A stretch of 64,000 bases of DNA from JAYWXI01 sp036016955 (GCF_036016955.1 NZ_JAYWXI010000003.1:62001-126000); one strand, 5' to 3'. Shown: positions 51,316 to 60,589, counted from the first letter of the stretch. Made by a program: numbers and translations. Notes: generated by a model not told the origin, from the letters alone.

Positions 51316-52725
51316 TTATTTTCTGTATAAATTTACGTAATTTTCGGCAGATTTTTCCCATGAAAAATCAAAATTCATATTGGATTCAATGAGTTTTGTC
51401 ATTAAATCCGGATAACCGTAAATCTGCAAAGCCCGATGGATGGCATTAACGGCATCGTCCGCGCTTGCATAGGCAAAAGACAATCCCGCACCGCCCGTGG
51501 TAATATCCTCCACCGTATCCTTTAAACCTCCCGTATGGCGTACGATAGGAATGGTGCCGTAGCGCATGGCGTATATTTGGTTAAGGCCACAAGGCTCAAC
51601 CCTAGAAGGCATCAAAAGAAAATCGCAAGAAGCATAAATCTTATGCGAAAGAGCTTCTTTATACCCCAAATCCAAAGCAAAATTTGGGAAATGATGGTTT
51701 AAATCCTTTAAGTAATCCTCCACGCGGGGATCTCCGGAGCCCAAAACCATAAGATTATGACCGTTATGGGTCTGTTGAAGGCTTTTCCATACAATCTCTG
51801 GAAGCAAATCGGCTCCCTTCTCCCCTGCAAACCGTCCGATAAATCCAAATAAGGGAAGGTCAGGGTTTAAGCCGTACTCGCTGCAAAGTTGTTCCTTGTT
51901 TTTTCGTTTGCCTTCCCTGGCGTTTTCTTTGGTGTACTGAAACGGAATCATCGGATCCGTGGCAGGATTCCAAACTGCGGTGTCAATCCCGTTGATAATT
52001 CCGTGGGCTTTTTCGTATTCCTGACTTACTAAGGATTCCAGCCCCTGAAACTGGTGGAACAACTCGTCCATATAGCCTCCCGAAACCGTATTGAACGCAT
52101 GACAGCATTTAATCATGGCCGCCAAAGGATTGATAAAACCGTCCCAATCCAAAAGTCCGAGATAGCGGGCGTCGTCCACCCACGGAAAGTAACGCAACAT
52201 TTCCCAGTCCATTCTCCCCTGGTATTCGCCGTTATGAATGGTTCCGATGGTTTTTATTCCTTTCAGAAAACTGAATTCCACGCAATGCTCCACCATAAAA
52301 GGAATCAAACCGGTATGGTAATCGTGGCAGTGCAAAACTTCCGGACGGATTTCCATGGCGCTGAGCCAATGCAGGGCCCCGTGCTGGAACGAAAGAAACT
52401 GTTGTTGCTCGTCCCAATAACCGTAGGGTCTTTCTCTATCCAATAATCCGGGAATTCGAACCATGAAGAGTTCAAACCCCAATACGTTCTGTTTTTCCCG
52501 AAGGACCTGAACCTGATACATCCCGTTATTCTGATGAATAAAACCGTCGAATACCATCTCGAAATCGTGTTGTCGGGTGAATGCGCAATCGTACCAAGGC
52601 ATTACCACTTTTGCTTCGACGTCGGGAATTTTGTTTTGGTATTTAGGCAGAGCTCCTACCACATCCGCCAATCCGCCCACTTTTGCCACGGGATAGCATT
52701 CTGCCGAAAAATGATAAACAGTCAT
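51316..52725 (-). CDS. glgA: Glycogen synthase (ADP-glucose type)
   Basis: Adds glucose from ADP-glucose to glycogen. The 469-residue GT5 enzyme starts with MTVYHFSAECYPVAKVGGLAD, containing the KVGGL motif that binds ADP-glucose. Later parts are HNGEYQGRMDW, the second Rossmann domain with IGRFAGEKGADLL, and SRVEPCGLNQIYAMRYGTIPIV, whose Glu is the retaining-enzyme residue. Length fits the bacterial family. Second in the operon glgB-glgA-glgC, 71 nt after glgB. Confidence 0.95.
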   Translation of the reverse strand: MTVYHFSAECYPVAKVGGLADVVGALPKYQNKIPDVEAKVVMPWYDCAFTRQHDFEMVFDGFIHQNNGMYQVQVLREKQNVLGFELFMVRIPGLLDRERPYGYWDEQQQFLSFQHGALHWLSAMEIRPEVLHCHDYHTGLIPFMVEHCVEFSFLKGIKTIGTIHNGEYQGRMDWEMLRYFPWVDDARYLGLLDWDGFINPLAAMIKCCHAFNTVSGGYMDELFHQFQGLESLVSQEYEKAHGIINGIDTAVWNPATDPMIPFQYTKENAREGKRKNKEQLCSEYGLNPDLPLFGFIGRFAGEKGADLLPEIVWKSLQQTHNGHNLMVLGSGDPRVEDYLKDLNHHFPNFALDLGYKEALSHKIYASCDFLLMPSRVEPCGLNQIYAMRYGTIPIVRHTGGLKDTVEDITTGGAGLSFAYASADDAVNAIHRALQIYGYPDLMTKLIESNMNFDFSWEKSAENYVNLYRK

Positions 52726-52796
52726 ATCTTATTGTTTGGGTTTCTATGGTTTTGAAAGTAGCTAATTTGCTTTTTTTAGTCGTTTTTCTTTTTTTT

Positions 52797-54719
52797 CTAT
52801 TCGGCAGACCGATCCATCTTTCGTTTTAAAACCACTCCGGCCAACGGAGGGAGTCTCAGCACCAAGGCATTGGGACGGAACATCCATGGATGGTCTTCCT
52901 CGTCTAAGATTTTGGCTTTAACGCCGCTTCCTCCATAGAGCGTGTCGTCCGAATTGAGAATGACTTCCCAACGGGTCCCCTCGTCCACGCCGATTTTATA
53001 GTCAAACACTCGGGGCGTGAGGTTTAGCACCACCATTATAACCTCCTCCTGCGTCTTATTTTTTCTTAAATAAACATAAACGGAATTATTATCGTCATTT
53101 GCCTCTACCCATTCGAATCCTTCGGGTTTAAACTGGCTTTCGTGCAACGAGGTTTCCGTACGATAGAGGGCATTGAGGGCTTTTACATAGCGGCGAAGCC
53201 CTTCGTGAACCGGATATTGCAGTAAATGCCAATCCAAAGAAGCCCCGAAACGCCATTCGTTGGTTTGTCCGAATTCGTTCCCCATAAATAAAAGTTTGGC
53301 TCCTGGATGCGTGAACATATAAGTGTAAAGCGCCCGAAGATTGGCGAACTTTTGCCATTCGTCGCCCGGCATTTTGTAAATCATGCTCGATTTGCCATGC
53401 ACCACTTCGTCATGGGAAAGAGGCATCATGTAGTTTTCGTTGTACATGTACATGGATGCAAACGTAATTTTGTGGTGATGGTATTTTCGGTGGATGGGAT
53501 CTTCTTTGAAGTATTTTAGGGTGTCGTGCATCCAGCCCATCATCCATTTCATGCCGAACCCCACTCCACCGTGATGAACGGGTTTGGTGAGCATCGGAAA
53601 ATCGGAACTTTCCTCGGCGATGGTCATGGTGTCGGGGTAATACCGGTATACTGCTGTATTGAAATCTTGCAGAAAAGCTTTAGCCTCCAAATTGACATTG
53701 CCTCCGAAAACATTGGGCTCCCATTGGCCTTCTTCCCTCGCGTAATCCAGATAGAGCATGGAGGTTACCGCATCCACCCGAAGGCCGTCGGCATGGTAGC
53801 GATCCAACCAAAATAAGGCATTGGAGATTAAAAAAGACTTCACCTCGTTTCTGCCGTAATTGAAAAGATGAGAATTCCATTGAGGGTGATAACCTTTCCG
53901 CGGATCTTCGTGTTCGTAGAGAAAAGTTCCGTCAAAATAATGAAGCCCGTTGGCGTCCCCCGGAAAATGAGAAGGAACCCAATCCAAAATCACTCCGATG
54001 CCGTGAACGTGAAGTTCATTGATGAGAAACATCAAATCCTGAGGCGATCCAAATCTCGAATTCGCTGCATAAAATCCCGTAATCTGATACCCCCAACTCG
54101 GATCGTAAGGGTATTCCATAACGGGCATAAATTCCACATGGGTAAACCCCATTTCCAAAACATAAGGAATCAGCCGTTCGGCAATTTCTCTGTAATTGAA
54201 AAAACGTTCGGGATCGTCCGTGCCACGCATCCAAGACCCCAAATGAAGCTCATAAACAGAAATCGGAGCCTCCAAGCGATTATTTTTCCAGCGGTTCAGC
54301 ATCCATTCTTCATCCGTCCATTCGTACCAGTTGGTCGATACCAGTGAAGCCGCTTGAGGATTTTGTTCCCAGCTGAGCCCGTAAGGGTCGCTTTTTTCTA
54401 AAAGAATACCGTCGGTCGTCCGAATTGCATATTTATAAAGCGTTCCCCAAGATAACCCCGAAATAAAACCTTCCCAAATTCCGGACTGATCCCAGCGAGG
54501 GTAAAGTTTATGCGCTTCGGAATGCCAGCCATTAAAATCACCGATGACCGAAACCTCTTTGGCATGGGGAGCCCAGACCGCAAAGTAAACGCCGTCTTTC
54601 CCATCATGATTTAGCGTATGGGAGCCGAATTTTTCATACAATCTGTAATGTTTACCTTCTCTGAATAGATAGAGATCGTCCTCTGTGAACAAAGAATAAG
54701 GTTGGACGTCTTGCTTCAT
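52797..54719 (-). CDS. glgB: 1,4-alpha-glucan branching enzyme
   Basis: Creates alpha-1,6 branches in glycogen. The 640-residue GH13 enzyme has an N-terminal CBM48-like domain (about 30-115, YFAVWAPHAKEVSVIGDFNGW), the catalytic TIM barrel with LDWVPSHFP (about 245-253), GLRVDAVTS containing the nucleophile Asp316, AEESSDFP with the acid/base Glu (369 or 370) and MPLSHDEVVHGK with the third acidic residue, and a C-terminal beta domain. There is no extra N-terminal domain of the longer E. coli form. First gene of the glycogen operon; its upstream region (54720-55042) shows no consensus -7 box. Confidence 0.95.
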   Translation of the reverse strand: MKQDVQPYSLFTEDDLYLFREGKHYRLYEKFGSHTLNHDGKDGVYFAVWAPHAKEVSVIGDFNGWHSEAHKLYPRWDQSGIWEGFISGLSWGTLYKYAIRTTDGILLEKSDPYGLSWEQNPQAASLVSTNWYEWTDEEWMLNRWKNNRLEAPISVYELHLGSWMRGTDDPERFFNYREIAERLIPYVLEMGFTHVEFMPVMEYPYDPSWGYQITGFYAANSRFGSPQDLMFLINELHVHGIGVILDWVPSHFPGDANGLHYFDGTFLYEHEDPRKGYHPQWNSHLFNYGRNEVKSFLISNALFWLDRYHADGLRVDAVTSMLYLDYAREEGQWEPNVFGGNVNLEAKAFLQDFNTAVYRYYPDTMTIAEESSDFPMLTKPVHHGGVGFGMKWMMGWMHDTLKYFKEDPIHRKYHHHKITFASMYMYNENYMMPLSHDEVVHGKSSMIYKMPGDEWQKFANLRALYTYMFTHPGAKLLFMGNEFGQTNEWRFGASLDWHLLQYPVHEGLRRYVKALNALYRTETSLHESQFKPEGFEWVEANDDNNSVYVYLRKNKTQEEVIMVVLNLTPRVFDYKIGVDEGTRWEVILNSDDTLYGGSGVKAKILDEEDHPWMFRPNALVLRLPPLAGVVLKRKMDRSAE

Positions 54720-55042
54720 TTTTTGCTGTTTTTATTAGTGTCTTGATGGCCTATTGCTCTACGAATATATTGCATTTTTGCGGAATATCGATTGCTTGAT
54801 GCAATAAATTTTTATTAATATTAGATATGTCATCTTTTGCTCTTGGAAGAATAAGAAATAGAGGGGATTTCTTTTGTTTTAGTGCTGTTTTGAGTTGGAG
54901 TTTTAGAATTTCATCGGAGGTTTATATAATTTTTGAAAATTTACGACTGTTCCGAATATTAGAGGATAAAGGAATGATAATTGCGGGACTGACGGTAACC
55001 AATCACTATACATATCTTAATTTTAAAACTAAAAAAACGATT
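54720..55042. other. Intergenic region between glgB and the LEA-like gene
   Basis: This 323-bp divergent region is AT-rich. It holds no supported gene or RNA. The frame of the following gene is open back to 54827, but the extra N-terminus has no family features and the start at 55043 is preferred. No exact TAnnTTTG box was seen for either gene, so both promoters may use variants. Confidence 0.5.
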
Positions 55043-55342
55043 ATGAACAACGAAGAAGTAAAAAAAGCAGAAAATGCAGTAGAAAGCACCGAAAACGCCA
55101 TTAAAAATGCAGCAAACGAGGTGAAAGACAAGGTGAGCGAGTATTCTGATCAATTGAAAGATTATCTCCGCGAGCAAAAAGACAAGAACGAAGAAGCGAC
55201 TAAGGAAGGATGGTTCGAAAGAATGAAAGAAAAAGCAGCAGATGCTTGGGAAGACACTAAAGATGCGGCATCCGAAGCATGGGAGAAAACCAAAGATTGG
55301 AGCGAGGATGTGAAAGCCGAAATCAAGAAAGCCACGAACTAA
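55043..55342 (+). CDS. LEA-like/YtxH-type amphipathic helix protein
   Basis: A 99-residue cytoplasmic protein made of charged Ala/Glu/Lys-rich helix without aromatic core. Near the C-terminus an 11-residue unit occurs twice, AADAWEDTKDA and ASEAWEKTKDW, similar to the 11-mer of group 3 LEA proteins and of YtxH/apolipophorin-type stress proteins. The N-terminal part (EEVKKAENAVESTENAIKNAA) is of the same kind. Such proteins often accumulate under osmotic, drying or envelope stress, but no function is proven here. It has its own terminator. The start at 55043 gives the compact protein; the longer frame is rejected. Confidence 0.75.
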   Translation: MNNEEVKKAENAVESTENAIKNAANEVKDKVSEYSDQLKDYLREQKDKNEEATKEGWFERMKEKAADAWEDTKDAASEAWEKTKDWSEDVKAEIKKATN

Positions 55343-55364
55343 TTAACGTTAGAAACGTTAAGAA

Positions 55365-55398
55365 AAGGAAGTCGGGAAAACCGAACTTCCTTTTTTTA
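55365..55398 (+). terminator. Terminator after the LEA-like gene
   Basis: GGAAGTCGG and CCGAACTTCC arms (one bulged A), loop GAAAA, then T7. Confidence 0.85.
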
Positions 55399-55419
55399 TG
55401 CTTCAAACAATAAAATCAT

Positions 55420-55427
55420 TACTTTTG
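55420..55427 (+). promoter_or_regulatory. -7 box of fabI promoter
   Basis: TACTTTTG, exact consensus, 16 nt before the ATG at 55444; no TTG at the normal distance. Confidence 0.55.
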
Positions 55428-55443
55428 CGTAAAACAATTCATT

Positions 55444-56259
55444 ATGTCTTACGGATTATTAAAAGGAAAAAAAGGGATTATTTTCGGGGCACTCAACAGC
55501 CAGTCTATCGCTTGGAAGGTTGCCGAAAAATGCCATGAAGAAAGAGCAGAATTTATTTTGTCGAATGCACCGATTGCGATGCGGATGGGAGAACTGAATG
55601 CTTTGGCAGAGAAAACGGGATCGGAAGTCATCGGAGCAGATGCCACTTCGTTGGAAGATTTGGAAAAACTCTTTGATGCTGCAATTGCAAAATTCGGAAA
55701 AATAGATTTCATCCTTCACTCCATCGGTATGTCGGTTAATGTAAGAAAAGGAAAGCATTATACGGAGATGAATTACGATTGGTTGGAGAAAGGTTGGGAT
55801 GTGTCGGCGGTTTCTTTTCATAAGGTGATGCGGGTGGCTTGGGAAAAAGATTGCATGAACGAATGGGGATCCATCCTGGCTTTGTCATACATTGCGGCGC
55901 AAAGAACATTCCCGGACTATAACGATATGGCCGATAACAAATCTTACCTTGAAAGTATTGCCCGTACATTCGGTTACTACTGGGGCGAACGGAATAAAGT
56001 AAGGGTTAATACAATTTCCCAATCGCCTACTCCTACAACGGCAGGAAGCGGAGTTAAAGGGTTTGGCGGATTTTTAGGGTATGCAGAAGATATGTCGCCT
56101 TTGGGGAATGCTTCAGCCGAGGAATGTGCAAACTATTGTGTAGCCATGTTTAGTGATTTAACCAAAAAGGTTACCATGCAAAACCTTTTCCATGACGGTG
56201 GGTTTAGCAGTACGGGGGTTTCCCAAAAGGTCGTGGAGAAATACGAAACGGAGGAATAA
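55444..56259 (+). CDS. fabI: Enoyl-ACP reductase
   Basis: Reduces trans-2-enoyl-ACP in the last step of fatty-acid elongation, using NADH. The 271-residue SDR-type protein has the N-terminal GKKGIIFGALNSQSIAW nucleotide segment, HSIGMSVNVRKGKHY, and an active-site region LSYIAAQRTFPDYNDMADNK with the catalytic Tyr-x6-Lys pair (DYNDMADNK). The substrate loop is ISQSPTPTTAGSGV instead of the proteobacterial SAGPIRTLAA; this variant is normal for Flavobacteriia. Transcribed alone between terminators. Confidence 0.93.
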   Translation: MSYGLLKGKKGIIFGALNSQSIAWKVAEKCHEERAEFILSNAPIAMRMGELNALAEKTGSEVIGADATSLEDLEKLFDAAIAKFGKIDFILHSIGMSVNVRKGKHYTEMNYDWLEKGWDVSAVSFHKVMRVAWEKDCMNEWGSILALSYIAAQRTFPDYNDMADNKSYLESIARTFGYYWGERNKVRVNTISQSPTPTTAGSGVKGFGGFLGYAEDMSPLGNASAEECANYCVAMFSDLTKKVTMQNLFHDGGFSSTGVSQKVVEKYETEE

Positions 56260-56289
56260 CCGCTTTTGTTTCTTTTGAATAAACTTTAT

Positions 56290-56320
56290 AAAATCTCAGA
56301 AATTTCTGAGATTTTTTTAT
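56290..56320 (+). terminator. First of two tandem terminators after fabI
   Basis: AAATCTCAGAAA and TTTCTGAGATTT arms followed by T5. Confidence 0.8.
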
Positions 56321-56321
56321 A

Positions 56322-56355
56322 AAAAAATAGCCATCTTTTAAGATGGCTATTTTTA
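56322..56355. terminator. Second, bidirectional terminator
   Basis: AAAATAGCCATCTT and AAGATGGCTATTTT arms (perfect), immediately before the stop of the convergent protease gene; A/T runs on both sides. Confidence 0.85.
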
Positions 56356-56358
56356 GAA

Positions 56359-59300
56359 TTAAAGGTCCTTAAGAAGTTCTTCAACGGCTCGTTTCAGCTG
56401 ATTGTCTTCCCCTTGATCGGCTTTTTCAGGATCCAAATAGACTTCCACATCGGGCTGGAGTTCATAATTCTCCAAATACGTGCTATCGGCTTTTTCGTAT
56501 CCCACGACAGGAATTCCAAAATACAGGGAAGGGTCCTGAAGGGTAACCCAATTGACCGAAGTCATGGTTCCGGGGACGGGAGCGCCCACCAGTCTGCCTA
56601 ATCCCAAATGCTGGTAGACCCAAGGGGTCCCGTGAGCGTTGGAATAATCTGCCTCGTTGATGACCATGATGGACGGTTTGGTCCAGCGGCGGCTGGGCAT
56701 TACACCGTATTTTTTTCCTTGAACTTTTTGGGTGAGGTATTTTTTTGCACTGAAAAATACTTCAATGTCTTCATGGAGGCGTCCTCCTCCGTTGTTTCGG
56801 ATGTCGATGACGATCCCCTCTTTATCGTTGTATTTACCTAAAACGTCGGAGTAGGCTTCTCTGAAGCTGCCGTCCCCCATGGATCGGATATGGACGTATC
56901 CTAATCTGCCCTCTGACCATTTTTCCACGTCGGCAGCTCTTTGTTGGATCCAGCGTTGGTATAGTGCTTCGTTCCACTGCGAGAGGGTCATTCCTTTGAT
57001 TTCTTCATCCCAGCGTTGTCCTGATTGAGGGTCGTAAATCGAAATTAAAAGTTTTTTTCCCGCTTTTCCTTCTAAATAAGGATAAAAATCGTTTTTGGAC
57101 GAAAGTTTTTCCCCGTCTATTTTCTCGATGATATGTCCTTTTTTGGCTTTTGAACGGTAATGGTTGAACGGGCTTCGCGCCGGAATTTCTTCGATTAAAA
57201 GGCCTTCTTCGACCGGAGTGAAGAAAACCCCAAGTTGAGCGGTAGAGGCCGAACTTTCGGAAGGCGAGCGATAGCCCGATCCGGTATGAGAAACGTTGAG
57301 TTCGCCGAGTAATTCGCTGAGCATTTCCGAAAAATCGTAGTTGTTATTGATGTGGGGAAGGTATTTACGGTATTGTTCGGTTAGTTTTTCCCAATCAACA
57401 CCGTGCATGTCTTTAACGTAGAATCTTTCTTTGGTTTCCTTTTTGACCATGTCGAACATGAATTCTCTTTCTTTTGCTTCGTCGAGCTTCATGCTGGCGG
57501 AAAAGTTAAGATCTTTGATTTTTTCGGAAGGCAGTTCCATGAGTTTCATTTTGGAACCTCCGAGAAGAAAAATCTTTTTGCCTTCTTTGTCGGATACCAG
57601 TGAAGCCGATGCACCGCCCAGTTTCGAGAGTAGTTTGGTCGAACGCTCGCGCAAATCGTGCACCCATAAATCATAGCCTTTTTCAAAAGCGGACAGATAG
57701 TATAGTTTTTTGCCGTCTTTGCTGATAATGGCGTCACCCAAATTGGAAGAGTTAGGCGTCAGCCTGACAATTCGGTTTTCGAGGTTGTCCCACTCTATTT
57801 TGATTTCGGAAGGTTTCTTTTCTTTTTTGGGATTTGATTTTTGAGCTTCCGTAGTGTTTTTCTCAGTTTTCTCTTCTTCGGTATTTTCTTTTTTTGGAGT
57901 TTGGTTTAGCAATTCGTATTCTTCTTTGCTCATCAGGTATTTGTCGTAAGCTTCTCTGTTGAGAAAGACGATCATTTGGTCGCTCATCGATCCCCAAGAG
58001 GCGTGATTGCGCATACCGTAGCGTTCGGATTTCCAAGTGATGGCGTTTCCGTCCAAAGCCCAACTGGGATTGGTATCAAAGTACCCCGAATCGGTAAGGT
58101 TGACAATAGGCTTTCCTCCTTCGGTGCTGATGATCCCAATATCGGAATACGGCTCCCGATTTCTGGCGGTGTACTGCACCACTAACCATTTGCCATCGGG
58201 GGACCATTCGTACCCGATATAGCCACTGCGTTCGGTTTGATACTTGGCGTCGGTTATGGTGCGGACTTTTTTGGTTTCCAAGTCATAAATGGAGATGGTG
58301 CTGCGGTTCTGAACGAAAGCAATTTCTTTTCCGTCGGGCGAAAATTTAGGATGCATTTTTTCCGAAGCATCTCCGGGAATTAATTTCTCTTCCGAAATAA
58401 GGGTGGCATTTGAAAAATTGGGGTCTTCTTTTCGTGGGATGGAAGCTCGGTACAAATCCCAGTAACCGTCCCGATAGCTGGCGTAAACCAAGTTTCTACC
58501 GTCGGCGGAAAAGCTGACTCCCTGTTCTGCGGCTGCGGTTTTGGTAATTTGCTTGGTGGTGGTGTAATCGGTGGAGTTTACGAAAACTTCCCCGCGGATA
58601 ACCATAGCGATTTGTTTTCCGTCCGGAGAAACGGCTGTAGATGTTGCACCGGATTGGAAATTCATGGTTTTATTTCGACCGGCAACGGCGTCGCTGATAA
58701 TGCGAACGTCAATTTTTTTGGAGGGAAGACCTTGTTCTAAAAGGTAAAGTTCGCCGTCGTAGCCGTAAACGATGGTTCCGTTATTGGCTACGGAAAGAAA
58801 ACGCACGGGAAATTCCTTGTGAAACGTTAATTGCTCGGCTTTGGAAGGAGATTGTGTCGAAGCCTTAAAAACATTGAAGCTGCCGGCCCGTTCACTTAAA
58901 AAATAAAGGGTTTTTCCATCGGTGCTCAATACGGGGTTGCGGTCCTCACCTTTCCAATCGATGATTTTTTCGTGTTTCTTTTTTTTGAAATCGTATTTCC
59001 AAATATCTCGTGTAACGGAAGACGTATGGTGTTTTCTCCATTGATTTTCGTTTCCTTTGATGTTTTCGTAGTACATTTCTTTGCCGTCCGAAGTCAGAGC
59101 GATTGCTTTAGTCGGCGCATTGAATATTCTTTGAGGAATCCCGCCTTCCACCGGAATCTGATAAAGCTGCGGCAAAGCGCTCGGAAAGGCTATGTTCTGA
59201 GGTGCATTTTGAAGGTTGGCGGCATAAACGATGTGCTTCCCGTCTTTTGAAAAAGCCAAAGGTGTGGAAGATTGAGAATGGAAGGTGATTTGTTTGGCTT

Positions 59301-59592
59301 CTCCTCCTTGGGAAGGCATGAGAAACAGGCGTTGGAAGCCGTTCTCTCTATCGCTGCTGAAAGCAATATAGCGGCCGTCCGGAGACCATACCGGATCGGA
59401 GTCGTAGGCCGGGTGTGTGGTGAGTCTCGTTGCTGTTCCCCCCTGCGTTGGGACGGTATAAATATCTCCCATGTAGGTAAAAGCCACTTGTTTTCCGTCC
59501 GGAGAGATGGAGGGGTTTCTAAGCCAAAGTGGCGGATTGGCCGAACATAACGACCATGAAATTAAAAAAAAACTTACATACAACTTTTTCAT
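56359..59592 (-). CDS. Tricorn-type protease, S41 family, exported
   Basis: A 1077-residue tricorn-protease homologue. A signal peptide (about 1-18) suggests export, unlike the cytosolic archaeal enzyme. Residues about 20-560 are WD40-like PD40 repeats (ISPDGKQVAFTY, WSPDGRYIAFSS, FSPDGKEIAFV and others) forming the two propellers. A Lys/Glu-rich insert (about 570-605) and a bundle precede the PDZ domain (about 790-870). The catalytic tetrad of tricorn (Ser745, His746, Ser965, Glu1023 as recalled) aligns by spacing to Ser768-His769 (NVSHTG), Ser984 (ADYSNAHG) and Glu1041 (LENYELQPD). It probably degrades peptides in the periplasm. It is monocistronic, convergent with fabI. Confidence 0.88.
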   Translation of the reverse strand: MKKLYVSFFLISWSLCSANPPLWLRNPSISPDGKQVAFTYMGDIYTVPTQGGTATRLTTHPAYDSDPVWSPDGRYIAFSSDRENGFQRLFLMPSQGGEAKQITFHSQSSTPLAFSKDGKHIVYAANLQNAPQNIAFPSALPQLYQIPVEGGIPQRIFNAPTKAIALTSDGKEMYYENIKGNENQWRKHHTSSVTRDIWKYDFKKKKHEKIIDWKGEDRNPVLSTDGKTLYFLSERAGSFNVFKASTQSPSKAEQLTFHKEFPVRFLSVANNGTIVYGYDGELYLLEQGLPSKKIDVRIISDAVAGRNKTMNFQSGATSTAVSPDGKQIAMVIRGEVFVNSTDYTTTKQITKTAAAEQGVSFSADGRNLVYASYRDGYWDLYRASIPRKEDPNFSNATLISEEKLIPGDASEKMHPKFSPDGKEIAFVQNRSTISIYDLETKKVRTITDAKYQTERSGYIGYEWSPDGKWLVVQYTARNREPYSDIGIISTEGGKPIVNLTDSGYFDTNPSWALDGNAITWKSERYGMRNHASWGSMSDQMIVFLNREAYDKYLMSKEEYELLNQTPKKENTEEEKTEKNTTEAQKSNPKKEKKPSEIKIEWDNLENRIVRLTPNSSNLGDAIISKDGKKLYYLSAFEKGYDLWVHDLRERSTKLLSKLGGASASLVSDKEGKKIFLLGGSKMKLMELPSEKIKDLNFSASMKLDEAKEREFMFDMVKKETKERFYVKDMHGVDWEKLTEQYRKYLPHINNNYDFSEMLSELLGELNVSHTGSGYRSPSESSASTAQLGVFFTPVEEGLLIEEIPARSPFNHYRSKAKKGHIIEKIDGEKLSSKNDFYPYLEGKAGKKLLISIYDPQSGQRWDEEIKGMTLSQWNEALYQRWIQQRAADVEKWSEGRLGYVHIRSMGDGSFREAYSDVLGKYNDKEGIVIDIRNNGGGRLHEDIEVFFSAKKYLTQKVQGKKYGVMPSRRWTKPSIMVINEADYSNAHGTPWVYQHLGLGRLVGAPVPGTMTSVNWVTLQDPSLYFGIPVVGYEKADSTYLENYELQPDVEVYLDPEKADQGEDNQLKRAVEELLKDL

Positions 59593-59761
59593 ACAATAAA
59601 ATTATTTTCTTAATCCGTGATTTATAGCCAAAAGAGGATGCTAACCAATGAGCGTATAATTATTCTTAAATGCACATTGGCAGGATTGGCTTCTTTCTTG
59701 GGAAGCTAACTTACAAAAAATATTGGAAAGTCGTTCGGCTCCGAGTCGACGGAAAGTTGGA

Positions 59762-60394
59762 TTAAGGCGTGAGCGGGTTGGAATTCAAAGACAGCGAAGA
59801 ATTTGCAGTCGGTTCTCCGGTTGTTTTTTTAAGATTTTGTTTGATGGTTTTCAGAATGTCGTTCATAACGCCTTCTGTTCCTGTTTTGATGAAGTTTTCC
59901 GTGCTCCCCAGTATCTTTTTGTTTTTGCGGTAGGTGTCGTGGCTGGTTTCTGAAAGCAGTTGCCCTTGAGCGTCGTAAACTTTCATGCTAACCACCACCT
60001 GATTGGAGAAAACGTATTTGCCGATACCGACCTTAAAGTATTTGATTTTGGGAACGATAGCGAACTTGGCTTCATTGTTTTTACAAATTTCCCTCATCAG
60101 GTCGGAGTCGATGTGATCGTAAGAGAAAGGTGTTTCCACGCGGAGCATTTTGAGGTGGTTGTACCGGCTGATTTTATTGCTCACCTCTCCGAAGAACGTT
60201 TGGTACGAGAGCTGTTTTACCTCTTCCACATCGGGCAAAATTTCCGGATTAAAACAAACGATTTTTTGAGGATTTTCGATATTCAGGGCATTTCCTGTCG
60301 CAATGCGACGGGTTGTTGAATAGGCAGAGGCGCAACCGTAAACCACGGCTGCTCCGGCACTCAATAATACAATCGGTAGTAGATATTTCCTCAT
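59762..60394 (-). CDS. Putative lipoprotein of unknown function
   Basis: A 210-residue exported protein. The signal peptide ends in VYGCAS, a lipobox-like site, so the mature N-terminus is probably lipidated. The mature part (about 25-170) has mixed alpha/beta pattern with NPQKIVCFNPEILPDVEEVKQL, FAIVPKIKYFKVGIGKYVF, VVVSMKVYDAQGQLLSE, and a helical end. It resembles envelope proteins that bind or present other proteins but I cannot name a family. The ATG at 60394 is chosen for the signal peptide; a -7 box lies 15 nt upstream. Divergent from purA. Confidence 0.65.
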   Translation of the reverse strand: MRKYLLPIVLLSAGAAVVYGCASAYSTTRRIATGNALNIENPQKIVCFNPEILPDVEEVKQLSYQTFFGEVSNKISRYNHLKMLRVETPFSYDHIDSDLMREICKNNEAKFAIVPKIKYFKVGIGKYVFSNQVVVSMKVYDAQGQLLSETSHDTYRKNKKILGSTENFIKTGTEGVMNDILKTIKQNLKKTTGEPTANSSLSLNSNPLTP

Positions 60395-60409
60395 CGCACT
60401 TTTTCGCAG

Positions 60410-60417
60410 CAAAAATA
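60410..60417 (-). promoter_or_regulatory. -7 box of the lipoprotein gene
   Basis: Minus strand TATTTTTG, exact consensus. Confidence 0.5.
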
Positions 60418-60533
60418 AAACCAAATTACGGTATTTTCATGCTAAATTTAGATAAAAAACGGCTAAATTTTCATTTCTTTTACTCGGTTTTGGTTTTCGG
60501 GAGGATTAGGGCACAAATTAAGGCGGGCAAATT

Positions 60534-60564
60534 TTGCTTATTTTTTTTAATAAGACTAAATTTG
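60534..60564 (+). promoter_or_regulatory. Consensus promoter of purA
   Basis: TTG (60534-60536), 20 nt, then TAAATTTG (60557-60564), both matching the Bacteroidota consensus; ATG 25 nt downstream. Confidence 0.75.
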
Positions 60565-60589
60565 TGCGAATCTAAATAAAAGTAAATTT

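Noticed and set aside
54827..55042. Longer start for the LEA-like gene
   Set aside because: The extra N-terminus is hydrophobic and aromatic, unlike the charged helical body; the start at 55043 has the AT-rich leader typical here.
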